Origin: Polyangiaceae bacterium
Lineage (GTDB): Bacteria; Myxococcota_A; Polyangia; Polyangiales; Polyangiaceae
NCBI GenBank assembly: GCA_025937835.1
Contig: JAICQO010000003.1
Location: forward strand, 62,001-126,000
Direction of reading: 5' to 3'
Length of the DNA: 64,000 nt
In this document: piece by piece, positions 20,595 to 28,913 of the stretch
How the letters are laid out: each line of letters opens with the position of its first letter
Position numbering within the stretch: the first letter of the stretch is position 1
The notes under the pieces: generated by a model
Databases searched by the model: none
What the model was told of the DNA's origin: nothing
Seen by the model: only the letters and a program-made list of their open reading frames with translations
Translations under genes and position numbers: made by a program

Positions 20595-20955
20595 CTGCTT
20601 GCCTTACCCCAAAACGCGAGACTGCATGACTCGAGCTCGGCAGTCTTCCGTGCGGTGTCCTCTCCTCCAAGCCGTTCGGGCCCCTCGCCCGCTACGGTCC
20701 GCGACGCCGCTACCCTAGTGGCAAGCGGCTCCGAGGGAAAGCCCGAACTCAAGGGTCGATTCCGCTCCCACGAAACTGCTCGATTCTCGCGCTCGCGCTC
20801 GCGCTCACGCGAGGTCGTGATTGGAAACTCATTTACCGGATTCGACGAATCGGTACGCTTCCCTGACGAGGGCAGGCCACGGCTGTTCGAGATCGACGAT
20901 CGAAATCCGCTCTTTCGAGGTCACGAGTCGATCTCTTCGCGACCCGCTTCATCGG
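20595..20955. other. 361-bp intergenic region upstream of menB
   Basis: No gene with family resemblance was found here on either strand. It lies between the end of the small prfA-linked gene and the start of menB, so it should hold the menB promoter. It contains a CGCGCT-type simple stretch (about 20785-20810) and a palindrome, GATTCG-A-CGAATC, at 20839-20851. No terminator was recognised. Confidence 0.6.
20839..20851. promoter_or_regulatory. Perfect palindrome upstream of menB
   Basis: GATTCG and CGAATC flank a single A. It lies 245 bp upstream of the menB start, further than a typical operator, so a regulatory role is uncertain. Confidence 0.3.
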
Positions 20956-21375
20956 TCACACCTGCTTCGCGTCCAAACCGAGGCCGAGGTCGTCGGACAG
21001 CCGCGAGATCGCTGCCTCCACCAGGTATCGATCGGCCTCGACGATCGGGCCGCGTCCGGCGCGGTGGAGCGCGTAGCGGAGCGCGGCCGCCTCCAGCGGC
21101 GCGAGCGCCGCCGTGCGCAAGAAGCCGAGCTCCTCGACCTGATAACGGAGCAACACGCGCCCGTCCTCGAGCACGCGCTCGCCGAGGATTTCAGCCTTTC
21201 CTCGCTCGGGGTTGAGCAGCTGGCGGATGATGCCGCGCACGCGGCTCGCTCGACGCCGCAGGCGCTTTCGGGCCTGGTCCTCGAACAGCCAGAAGAACCG
21301 GTTGCGCGAGAAGGCGGAGGGCGCGAGCACCAGCGCGCAGAACAACGCGTCGTTGTCCACGCTGGCGCGGATCAC
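20956..21375 (-). CDS. Conserved-looking small protein coupled to prfA
   Basis: A 139-residue basic protein that I do not recognise. The middle is Arg-rich and helical (RKRLRRRASRVRGIIRQLL), followed by beta-like ILGERVLEDGRVLLRYQVEELG and a helical C-terminus. There is no signal peptide or membrane span. The GTG start at 21375 overlaps the prfA stop (GTGA), so it is translated after prfA. The position is often taken by prmC in other bacteria, but no methyltransferase NPPY motif is present, so this is not PrmC. An RNA- or ribosome-related function is only a guess from charge and context. Confidence 0.6.
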   Translation of the reverse strand: MIRASVDNDALFCALVLAPSAFSRNRFFWLFEDQARKRLRRRASRVRGIIRQLLNPERGKAEILGERVLEDGRVLLRYQVEELGFLRTAALAPLEAAALRYALHRAGRGPIVEADRYLVEAAISRLSDDLGLGLDAKQV

Positions 21376-22436
21376 GGCGACTCCTCCAGCTCCTTGGCCT
21401 GGTAGAACGTGCCGAGCGCGTCGATCAGCTGCTCGAGGTCACCATCCATCACCCGATCCAGCTCGTACAGGGTGAGTCCGATGCGGTGATCGCTCAGACG
21501 GTTCTGAGGAAAATTGTAGGTGCGGATCTTTTCCGAGCGATCGCCGGCCTTGACCATGCCGCGGCGCTCGTCGCGCAGCGCCTCCGCCTGCTTTTGTTGC
21601 TCGATGTCGAGCAGGCGGCTCTTCAAGATCTTCATGGCCTTGGCGCGGTTCTTCAGCTGGCTGCGCTCGTCCTGACATTTCACGACGATGCCGCTCGGGA
21701 TGTGCGTGATCTGCACGGCGCTGTTGGTGGTGTTCACGCCCTGCCCGCCCGGACCGCCGCTCGCAGCGATGTCGACCTTCAGATCGCGCTCGTCGATCGT
21801 CACGTCTACGTCCTCGGCTTCGGGGAGCACGGCGACCGTGGCCGTCGAGGTGTGGATGCGACCCTGGGCTTCGGTCGCCGGCACGCGCTGCACGCGGTGC
21901 ACGCCGCTCTCGTGCTTCAGCCGCGAATACACCCGCTCACCCGTGACCAGCGCGATCAGCTCCTTGAGCCCGCCAGCGGCGGCTTCGCTCGAGCTCAGGA
22001 TCTCGACGCGCCAGCCGCGCCGCTCCGCGTAGCGCGAGTACATGCGGAACAGGTCGGCGGCGAACAGCGCCGCCTCCTCTCCGCCCGTCCCGCCGCGGAT
22101 TTCGAGGATGGTGTTCTTGTCGTCGTTCGGGTCGCGCGGCAGGAGCAGCACGCGCAGCCGCGCTTCCACCTCGCCGCGCTCGTGCTCGAGGCTCTGGATC
22201 TCCTCGCGTGCGATCGGGCCGAGCTCCGGGTCGTCGAGCGCCTCTCGATCGTCGGCGATGCGCCGCTCGATGGCCTCGAAGCGGTTCATGGCCTCGACGA
22301 TCGGCGTGAGCTGGCTGCGCTCGCGGTTCAGGGAGTTGAGCTTGCGCGGATCCGCGAACACCGCGGGGTCGCACAGGAGCTCCTCTACCTCCTCGTGACG
22401 CTTCACGAGGGAACGCAGCTTGTCGAGCGGTAACAT
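21372..22436 (-). CDS. prfA: Peptide chain release factor 1
   Basis: A 354-residue class I release factor that terminates translation at UAA/UAG. The GGQ motif lies in SGGPGGQGVNTTNSAVQITH (Gln about 231), and the stop-codon recognition region has PATEAQGRIHTSTATVAVLPE. The N-terminal helical domain and ENTILEIR-like sequence (NTILEIRGGTGGEEAALFA) are typical. It starts 5 bp after the DUF1385 gene and overlaps the next gene by 4 bp, so it is in the middle of a translation-linked operon that begins with rpmE. Confidence 0.97.
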   Translation of the reverse strand: MLPLDKLRSLVKRHEEVEELLCDPAVFADPRKLNSLNRERSQLTPIVEAMNRFEAIERRIADDREALDDPELGPIAREEIQSLEHERGEVEARLRVLLLPRDPNDDKNTILEIRGGTGGEEAALFAADLFRMYSRYAERRGWRVEILSSSEAAAGGLKELIALVTGERVYSRLKHESGVHRVQRVPATEAQGRIHTSTATVAVLPEAEDVDVTIDERDLKVDIAASGGPGGQGVNTTNSAVQITHIPSGIVVKCQDERSQLKNRAKAMKILKSRLLDIEQQKQAEALRDERRGMVKAGDRSEKIRTYNFPQNRLSDHRIGLTLYELDRVMDGDLEQLIDALGTFYQAKELEESP

Positions 22437-22441
22437 CCGCC

Positions 22442-23560
22442 TCAGGCCGCCCGTGTCAAGAGCGCGCCGTAGTTCTCGTAGCTGCGGTCTTCCGTGGGCT
22501 CGGTGTTCTTGGTCTGCTCGCGCCCCAACGCGATCGAGAGCGCGCCGAGCGCCACCTCCAGCTGCCGATCGTCCGGTTCGATGGTGGTGATCTTCTGCAC
22601 CAGGAAGCCGGGCCAGAGCAGCGCGCGCAGCGGGCCGCCCTTGGCGAAGCGCGCCAACAGCCGCTGCAGCTCGAAGGTGATGGCGGCGATGAACGGAAGC
22701 AACGGCAGCTTCATGAAGAAGAACACCACGTTGTCCGCGAGCTTGCCGACGCCGAGCTGTGGCAGCAGCGGGCCTATCGCCGTGAACACCACGACCGAGA
22801 CCAGCGCCACCATCACGATGAACGTCGTACCGCAGCGCGGGTGCAGCGTGGTCTTCTTGCGCGCGTTCTCGACGGTCAGCGCTTCCCCGGACTCATAGGT
22901 GTAAATCGCCTTGTGTTCGGCGCCGTGATACTGGAACACGCGATAGATCTCGGGCAGGCGCCGGATCAGCAGCATGTACGAGACGAGGATCACCATCTTC
23001 GAGGCGCCTGTGATGGCCTGGAAGGCGGGGCTTCGAACGTCGAGGTCGAGCGAGAACAGCGAGCCGATGCCGGCCGCCAGCGCCTGGGGCAGCGCGACGA
23101 ACAGGCCGATCGCGAACAGTACCGAGAGTACCGTCATCAAGCTCTTCCCCTTCTCGGCCGGGGAGGCCGCGGGCAGCTCGGGCTCGTTGGTGGTGAGCGC
23201 CAGGATCGGCAGGGACAGCAGCGAGAGGGTGCTCGGCTGGGAGGCCTTCGCGGCCGCTGCGCCGCCCTCCGCCGCATCCAGATCCTTCTCGTAAATCTCC
23301 GCGGAAAACCGCAGCGCTCGGCTCCCCAGCTTCAGCGCCTCGACCAGAGCCACCACACCGCGGACGAGCGGCCAGGAGCGGCGGCCGCTCCGCAGGTCGG
23401 CCATCGGCTCTTCGCGCACGACGAGCTCACCCCCGGCACGGCGGACGACGGCTGCGAACGCGTGCGGCGAGCGCATCATCACGCCCTCGATCAAGGCCTG
23501 GCCGCCGATGTACGGGCGCGCCACGCCGTCCGGGCCGATCACCAGAGGTTGGTTCGACAT
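22442..23560 (-). CDS. DUF1385 membrane protein (YqhQ-like)
   Basis: A 372-residue protein of the DUF1385 family. The N-terminus has GGQALIEGVMMRSP, and the conserved centre has YHGAEHKAIYTYESGE followed by LHPRCGTTFIV, with His and Cys residues suggestive of a metal site. Four or more hydrophobic segments are visible (about 138-165, 190-207, 248-270 and 280-300). Function is unknown. In several phyla the family lies beside rpmE and prfA, as here. Gaps to both neighbours are 49 bp and 5 bp. The C-terminal 60 residues are less conserved. Confidence 0.85.
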   Translation of the reverse strand: MSNQPLVIGPDGVARPYIGGQALIEGVMMRSPHAFAAVVRRAGGELVVREEPMADLRSGRRSWPLVRGVVALVEALKLGSRALRFSAEIYEKDLDAAEGGAAAAKASQPSTLSLLSLPILALTTNEPELPAASPAEKGKSLMTVLSVLFAIGLFVALPQALAAGIGSLFSLDLDVRSPAFQAITGASKMVILVSYMLLIRRLPEIYRVFQYHGAEHKAIYTYESGEALTVENARKKTTLHPRCGTTFIVMVALVSVVVFTAIGPLLPQLGVGKLADNVVFFFMKLPLLPFIAAITFELQRLLARFAKGGPLRALLWPGFLVQKITTIEPDDRQLEVALGALSIALGREQTKNTEPTEDRSYENYGALLTRAA

Positions 23561-23609
23561 CAGCGGCAGTATAACCTCGCCGCGCCGAGCGGCGAGATGC
23601 GAGCGCCGC

Positions 23610-23819
23610 TTACTTCTTCGCGAGCGTCGCGTACTTGCGACGGAAGCGATCGACGCGACCTTGCGTGTCCATCAAACGCTGCTTGCCCGTGTAGAACGGG
23701 TGGCACGCGCCGCACACATCGGCGACGAGGTCCTTCTGCGTGGACCGGGTCTGGAAGCTGTTGCCGCACGCACAAGTGACGGTCAGAAGTTCGTAGGTGG
23801 GGTGGATGCCGTCTTTCAT
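23610..23819 (-). CDS. rpmE: 50S ribosomal protein L31, zinc-binding type
   Basis: A 69-residue L31. [10 protein letters not shown] is the standard N-terminus, and Cys16, Cys18, Cys36 and Cys39 form the zinc-binding set of the C+ type; HPFYTGKQR is the family signature. It is the first gene of a minus-strand cluster with the DUF1385 gene, prfA and the small gene. The 217-bp upstream region, shared with the divergent DUF362 gene, contains the palindrome at 23877-23890. Confidence 0.97.
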   Translation of the reverse strand: MKDGIHPTYELLTVTCACGNSFQTRSTQKDLVADVCGACHPFYTGKQRLMDTQGRVDRFRRKYATLAKK

Positions 23820-23876
23820 GGCGTTTCTCCGGGAAGCGGGGGCGGCAACCTAGCTCCGAGATCGGTGCTGTTCAAG

Positions 23877-23890
23877 TCCGACCAGTCGGA
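23877..23890. promoter_or_regulatory. Palindrome TCCGAC-CA-GTCGGA
   Basis: A perfect 6-bp inverted repeat with a 2-bp spacer, 58 bp upstream of rpmE and 147 bp upstream of the DUF362 gene start. Nearly the same element, preceded by the same AAG, occurs at 30861-30873 in another promoter region. It is a candidate operator. Confidence 0.4.
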
Positions 23891-24036
23891 TAGGTCGTCT
23901 TCCAGCGCCAAAGGCAACGCGCCGGTGCCCGGGCCGGCCAGCGGTGTTTTATTGAATGATTCCGCTTCAATCGGAGCAGCCGAGCGCTTTGCCCCGAACT
24001 TGACGGCAATTGGACGCGAGGCCAAGGTGCAGCCTG

Positions 24037-25053
24037 ATGACGGACCGGCTGCCTGTCCAGGGGAGCGGCCCCCGCGAAGATCGCGAGAGGCCGACTCGCC
24101 GAGAGGCGATTCAACGGATCGGGCTCGCGGGCGCCGTGCTCGGCGGCTCGGCCGCCGCCGCTGCGCTCACGTTCGACCGCGGCGCGTTCGACCTGAGCCG
24201 CCCGACGGGCGAACGGCAGGTCCGCGATTTTCAGATCAAGCAGCGGGCCGCACAAGACCCGGTGATGGCGATCGCCAAGAGCAGCCAGGAACCGGAAGAG
24301 CTCGTGCGCCGCGCCGTGGCGGCGCTGGGCGGAATGAAGCGCTTCATCTCGAACGGCGACATCGTGGCGATCAAACCCAACATCGGCTGGGATCGCATGC
24401 CCGTGCACGCAGCGAACACGAACCCGCGCGTGGTGGCGGAGGTGGTGAAGCTCGCTTTCGACGCCGGCGCCAAGCAAGTGATCGTCACCGACGCCTCTTG
24501 CAACGAGCCGAACCGCTGCTTTCAGCGCTCGGGGATCTGGCGCGCGACCTACGCACTCGGCGCGACCGTGATCTTGCCCTCGGCCCATCGTTTTCGCGAG
24601 ATCCGCATGCGCGGTGACGTGCTCGATCAGTGGCCGGTCTACACGCCGCTCGTCAACGCAGACAAGGTGATCAACGTCCCGGTCGCGAAGCACCACAACC
24701 TGTCCCGCTACACGGCGGCGATGAAGAACTGGTACGGACTCCTCGGCGGCCGGCGCAACCGGCTACACCAGAACATCGACGTGTCGATCGCCGATCTCGC
24801 GACGTTCATGCGACCGACGCTGACGATCGTGGACGCGACGCGCGTGCTGCTCCGCAACGGGCCGCAGGGCGGCAACATCGACGACGCGCGGGACATGCAC
24901 CAGGTGATCGCGAGCCTGGATCAGGTCGCGGTGGACGCCTACGGTTCGACGCTGATCGGCGAAAAGCCGGAGAACGTCCGCTACTTGAAGCTCGGCCACG
25001 AGCGCGGCATCGGCAACATGGATTGGCAGAGCGTGCCGCGCGTGGAGGTCTAG
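24037..25053 (+). CDS. DUF362 protein with Tat-like signal
   Basis: A 338-residue protein of the DUF362 family. The N-terminus has a twin-arginine-like segment (TRREAIQRIGLAGAVLGG) followed by Ala-rich hydrophobic residues, suggesting folded export by Tat. The mature part has NGDIVAIKPNIGWDR, VIVTDASCNE and INVPVAKHHNLSRYTAAMKN, all typical. Cys154 region (ASCNEPNRC) could bind a metal or cluster. ATG 24037 is preferred to an upstream TTG at 24010. The stop is 1 bp before the polyferredoxin start, so the two proteins very likely work together in periplasm/membrane redox chemistry; the reaction is unknown. Confidence 0.82.
   Translation: MTDRLPVQGSGPREDRERPTRREAIQRIGLAGAVLGGSAAAAALTFDRGAFDLSRPTGERQVRDFQIKQRAAQDPVMAIAKSSQEPEELVRRAVAALGGMKRFISNGDIVAIKPNIGWDRMPVHAANTNPRVVAEVVKLAFDAGAKQVIVTDASCNEPNRCFQRSGIWRATYALGATVILPSAHRFREIRMRGDVLDQWPVYTPLVNADKVINVPVAKHHNLSRYTAAMKNWYGLLGGRRNRLHQNIDVSIADLATFMRPTLTIVDATRVLLRNGPQGGNIDDARDMHQVIASLDQVAVDAYGSTLIGEKPENVRYLKLGHERGIGNMDWQSVPRVEV
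25044..25048 (+). promoter_or_regulatory. Shine-Dalgarno deciding a TTG start
   Basis: GGAGG lies 6 nt before TTG 25055 and inside the last codons of the DUF362 gene. It makes TTG the best-supported start of the polyferredoxin gene. Confidence 0.7.
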
Positions 25054-25054
25054 C

Positions 25055-27016
25055 TTGTCGGAGTATCCGTCTCCGCTGCCGTGGCTCGAGCGTAGCGGCA
25101 AGGTTCCGCCGCTCGATCGCCCACCGCCGCTCCCCCCGTCGCCGCCGGTGACGGGCGAAGCGTGCGGCTGCGGCAAGGCGCGCGGCAGCTGCTCGACGCC
25201 CGAAGCCGTAAAGGCATCGGCTCCCGCGCTCGAACGCCGCGCGGAAGCGACCAAGCCGCCGCCCGCCGCTGCCGCGCCGAAGAAGCCGGTGAAGAGCGGC
25301 CCCAAGCGGCCAGGCTCCGGCATCCCCGCGCGGCCGATCATCCGGCGTTTGGTGTGGGCGCGACGCATCGCCCAGGCCGGCTTCCTAGGCGTGTTCTTGT
25401 GGTTCTTGTGCGCGACGGCCTTCCGGGGAACCTTCGCCGCGGGCGCTGAGCAAGCCGTGCGCTTGCCGCTGCCGGTCGAGGCCTTCTTGCTCGCCGATCC
25501 GTTCGTGGCGGCGATGACGCTGCTCAGCACGCACACGGTGTATCGGGGCCTGGCCTGGGCGCTCGTGATCGTGCTGGTCACGCTGGTGTTCGGGCGGGTG
25601 TTCTGCGGTTGGATCTGCCCCTTCGGAACGCTGCACCATTTCTTCGGCTGGATCTTCCCGAGCCGCTATTTGCGCGGCGGCCGGCGCGTGGAGTCGAACA
25701 AGACCAAGCTCTGGCAGCGCGGCAAGTACTACCTGATGTGGGGCTTCCTGGCGGCTGCGGTCGCGGGCAGCGCCATCGGAGGCCTACTCGATCCGATCTG
25801 CGTCGCAGTGCGAGCGATCGGCCTCGGCGTGTTGCCCGCGCTGCAATATCTGGGCATTCGCTCGGGCGAGGTGATCGCGGAGTCGAACGTGCGTTCGCTG
25901 CAGACCGCCGCCGACGGCACGCAAGACGTCCTGTCGCAGAGTGTGTGGACCGCGAACCAGGCCTACTTCCACCAGACCTGGTTCATCCTGTTCTTCCTGG
26001 TCGCGATCCTGTTCATGAACCGGATCGTGCCGCGCTTCTGGTGCCGCGCGCTCTGCCCGCTCGGCGCCTTTCTCGGCGTGATGTCGCGCTTCGCGCTGTT
26101 CGGCATGGAGAAGGACCACGCCAAGTGCACGGACTGCAACCTGTGCCTGGTCCACTGCCAGGGCGCCGATAGCCCGCAGGGGGGTGTGAAGCACCGCAAG
26201 GACGAGTGCCACATGTGCCTGAACTGCGAGAACGCCTGCCCCGAGGACGTGATCAAGTTCCGGTTCTTGCCGGGCCTGAAGGGCACCGTGACCAAGCCCG
26301 ATCTCGAGCGGCGCACGGTGGTGACGGCCGCGGCCGCCGGCGTCGTCGCCGTGCCCGCCATGCGGATCGCGAACTGGCCCGACAAGGCCTACAGCGAGAA
26401 GGTGATCCGCCCGCCGGGCGCGGTCGAGGAGCGCGAGTTCCTCGAGCGCTGTATCCGCTGCGCGGAGTGCATGAAAGTCTGCCCGAACAACGCCCTGCAC
26501 CCGGCGTTCTTCGAGGCGGGCGTCGAGGGGCTGTGGACGCCGATCCTGATCCCGCGCATCGGGTACTGTGAATTCTCGTGCGTGCTGTGCGGCCAGGTCT
26601 GCCCCACGGGTGCGATCCAGAAGATCGACGAGAAGCAGAAGATGGGCGTCGGCCAGAAGCCGATCAGCATGGGAACGGCCATGTACGACCAGGGCCGCTG
26701 CCTGCCCTGGTCGATGGCCACCCCTTGCATCGTCTGCGAAGAGTTCTGTCCGACCTCGCCGAAGGCGATCTGGGCCGAGGAAGTGGACGTCCCCAAGCGC
26801 GACGACAAGTACACCGAAAAAGGACAGCACGCCGCGATGCTGACCGTGAAGGTCCAGCGGCCGCACGTCGATCCCTCGCTGTGCGTCGGCTGCGGCGCGT
26901 GCGAAAAGGTCTGCCCGATCGTGGACAAACCGGCGGTTTACGTGACGAACGCCGGCGAGACGCGCTCCAAGACCAACGTGATCTTGCTCGAAAATACCAG
27001 CTACGGCCAAGGCTGA
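25055..27016 (+). CDS. Membrane polyferredoxin (NapH/MauN-like) with many 4Fe-4S motifs
   Basis: A 653-residue membrane iron-sulfur protein. A Pro-rich N-terminus (1-95) precedes several membrane helices between about 105 and 340. NapH-type motifs CGWICPFG (about 184) and CRALCPLG (about 330) lie beside helices. Soluble ferredoxin motifs follow: CTDCNLCLVHC (358), CHMCLNCENACP (386), CIRCAECMKVCP (467), CEFSCVLCGQVCP (506), CIVCEEFCP (560) and CVGCGACEKVCP (610). A hydrophobic, Tat-like stretch (about 425-445) interrupts them. It should pass electrons between the quinone pool and a soluble partner; the adjacent DUF362 protein is the obvious candidate. Confidence 0.9.
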   Translation: MSEYPSPLPWLERSGKVPPLDRPPPLPPSPPVTGEACGCGKARGSCSTPEAVKASAPALERRAEATKPPPAAAAPKKPVKSGPKRPGSGIPARPIIRRLVWARRIAQAGFLGVFLWFLCATAFRGTFAAGAEQAVRLPLPVEAFLLADPFVAAMTLLSTHTVYRGLAWALVIVLVTLVFGRVFCGWICPFGTLHHFFGWIFPSRYLRGGRRVESNKTKLWQRGKYYLMWGFLAAAVAGSAIGGLLDPICVAVRAIGLGVLPALQYLGIRSGEVIAESNVRSLQTAADGTQDVLSQSVWTANQAYFHQTWFILFFLVAILFMNRIVPRFWCRALCPLGAFLGVMSRFALFGMEKDHAKCTDCNLCLVHCQGADSPQGGVKHRKDECHMCLNCENACPEDVIKFRFLPGLKGTVTKPDLERRTVVTAAAAGVVAVPAMRIANWPDKAYSEKVIRPPGAVEEREFLERCIRCAECMKVCPNNALHPAFFEAGVEGLWTPILIPRIGYCEFSCVLCGQVCPTGAIQKIDEKQKMGVGQKPISMGTAMYDQGRCLPWSMATPCIVCEEFCPTSPKAIWAEEVDVPKRDDKYTEKGQHAAMLTVKVQRPHVDPSLCVGCGACEKVCPIVDKPAVYVTNAGETRSKTNVILLENTSYGQG

Positions 27017-27098
27017 GCCGCCCTCTGCTCGGCGGTTTGCAGGGGCTGGCGAGCAGCCTTGTTTTGGGCGACACTACCTGGCGAACGGGGTTGTGCAG

Positions 27099-28823
27099 AT
27101 GACGTCCAAGGTTGGTTTCCGGCTGTCCCGGCTCGGGGGTCTGTTCATGTTCCTGAGCGCGCTGCCCGCGAGCTGCGGACGCGCCGAGCTGCCCACGAAC
27201 GGCCCCGACGAATACGAGTTCGGTGCCGGCCGCGGCGGCCGCGTCAACCACGCGGGTGAAGGCGGCGAAGACTCCGGCGGAGACATCGGCGCCGGCGGCA
27301 CGGGCGGCGTCGTGACCGGTGGCGTCCCGAGCAACGGCGGCGTGCCGACGGGTGGCACGCCCCCGACCGGCGGCGTCAACCCGGGCGGCGGCACCACGGG
27401 CGGCGTCGCGCCCGCGGGCGGTCGCGGTGGCACGGGCGGCAGCACGGGCGGCCGTGCCTCGGGGGGCCGCGGCGGCACGACCGGCGGCTTCGGCCCGGGC
27501 GGAGAGGGCGGCGCGGGCGGCGGCAGCAACTGCGGCGACGGGATCTGCACGCTCGACGAGAACCCGAGCACGTGCGCCGTCGATTGCGGTGCCTGCGGCG
27601 ACGGCGTCTGCAGCCCCGCAGAGAAGGCCACCTGCGTCATCGACTGCATCATGAGCTGCGGCAACATGAAGTGCGAGTCGGGCCTGGGAGAGAACCCCGA
27701 CAACTGCGCGCTCGACTGCCCGCTCGTGTGCGGTGACGGCCTCTGTTACAACGCCGAGCTCGCCACCTGCCCCACGGATTGCGGCCCGTACTGCGGCAAC
27801 CAGGTCTGCGAGGCGACCGAAGAGGGCTGGTGCCCGGACTGCCCGCCGAGCTGCAACGACGACGGCGTCTGCTCGTCGAACGAGTCGCAGTTCGATTGCA
27901 GCGACTGCACGTGCGGCAACTATCGCTGCAGCGCGGACGAGACCCCGGATTCGTGCCCGCGCGATTGCGGAGAGTGCGGCGACGGCGTGTGCAGCCTGAT
28001 GGAAACGAACTTGAGCTGCCGCAAGGACTGCGGAGCTTGCGGGGACGCGCTGTGCTGGCCCGACGAGATGTGCCCCACGGATTGCCGAGAAGGCTGCGGC
28101 GACGGCGTCTGCTCCGGCACCGAGCGTTTCTACTGCTTCCGCGATTGTCCGGTGCCGGGCTCCGTGTGCGGCGACGGGTACTGCGGCGACGACGAAACCG
28201 CGCAGAGCTGCGCGTTCGATTGCGGTAGCTGCGGTGACGGGTTGTGCGGCGCGCGAGAAGACAACTACGCCTGCCCGGCGGACTGCGGCGAAGTCTGCGG
28301 CGACGGCCAGTGCTCGGACAGCGAGAGCCCGGGCTCCTGCCCGTTCGACTGCGGGGCCACGTTCCCGTGCGGCGACTTCATTTGCCAACCTGGCGAGTCG
28401 GCCGCAACCTGCCCGTACGACTGCGGCGGGTGCGGCGACGGCGTCTGCGGAGGCAACGAGTATCCGGAAATCTGCCCCGCTGATTGCGCGTACTGCGGCG
28501 ACCTCTTGTGCGGCCCGACGGAGAACGAGCTCCAATGCCCCGACGACTGCACGAGTTGCGGTGACGGCATCTGCATCGGCGCCGAGACCTCGTACATTTG
28601 CCCGAACGACTGCGGGATGATCTACCGCTGCGGCGACGGCGTCTGCTCGAACACCGCGGAGGATCTGTTCGAGCCGTTCTGGTGCCAGGTCGATTGCGGC
28701 CTACCCGAGAGCTGCGGCAACGGCCTGTGCGAGCCGACCGACGCCGTCTTGTGCCCGGAGGAATGCCCCGGCGGCGGCCCGATCCCGCTGCCGATTCCGG
28801 GCGCTGGCGGCTCGTCCTTCTGA
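27099..28823 (+). CDS. Lipoprotein with 19 CGDGxC-type Cys repeats
   Basis: A 574-residue surface lipoprotein. The signal peptide ends in PASC (Cys26). A Gly/Thr-rich linker with GGV and TGG units runs to about 145. The rest is 19 tandem units of 18-27 residues on the pattern CGDGxCxxxExxxxCxxDC, four Cys each, for about 76 Cys. Each unit probably forms a small disulphide knot, possibly with bound calcium given the Asp/Glu spacing. The ATG at 27099 is preferred over GTG 27093. It is monocistronic by spacing (76 bp before, 90 bp after). Function is unknown; adhesion or matrix contact is a guess. Confidence 0.85.
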   Translation: MTSKVGFRLSRLGGLFMFLSALPASCGRAELPTNGPDEYEFGAGRGGRVNHAGEGGEDSGGDIGAGGTGGVVTGGVPSNGGVPTGGTPPTGGVNPGGGTTGGVAPAGGRGGTGGSTGGRASGGRGGTTGGFGPGGEGGAGGGSNCGDGICTLDENPSTCAVDCGACGDGVCSPAEKATCVIDCIMSCGNMKCESGLGENPDNCALDCPLVCGDGLCYNAELATCPTDCGPYCGNQVCEATEEGWCPDCPPSCNDDGVCSSNESQFDCSDCTCGNYRCSADETPDSCPRDCGECGDGVCSLMETNLSCRKDCGACGDALCWPDEMCPTDCREGCGDGVCSGTERFYCFRDCPVPGSVCGDGYCGDDETAQSCAFDCGSCGDGLCGAREDNYACPADCGEVCGDGQCSDSESPGSCPFDCGATFPCGDFICQPGESAATCPYDCGGCGDGVCGGNEYPEICPADCAYCGDLLCGPTENELQCPDDCTSCGDGICIGAETSYICPNDCGMIYRCGDGVCSNTAEDLFEPFWCQVDCGLPESCGNGLCEPTDAVLCPEECPGGGPIPLPIPGAGGSSF

Positions 28824-28913
28824 GCCGCGCTTGGCCCTGCGGCCGATGCTCGCTGAGCCGCGGAACGATTGGGCTCTTCCAGCGCCCGGCGAGCGTTGTA
28901 AAGTCCTGCGGCA

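Noticed and set aside
23951-23971. Inverted repeat ATTGAA-N9-TTCAAT upstream of the DUF362 gene
   Set aside because: The arms are only 6 bp with no symmetry in the spacer, and it has no second copy in the window, so chance is a good explanation.
23816-24025. A 69-residue minus-strand frame upstream of rpmE
   Set aside because: It overlaps the rpmE start, contains the palindrome, and has no plausible ribosome site or protein-like pattern. The region is better explained as a divergent promoter.
26664-28535. A 623-residue minus-strand frame
   Set aside because: It is Ala/Val-rich antisense translation of the GGC and TGC codons of the Cys-repeat lipoprotein and the polyferredoxin.
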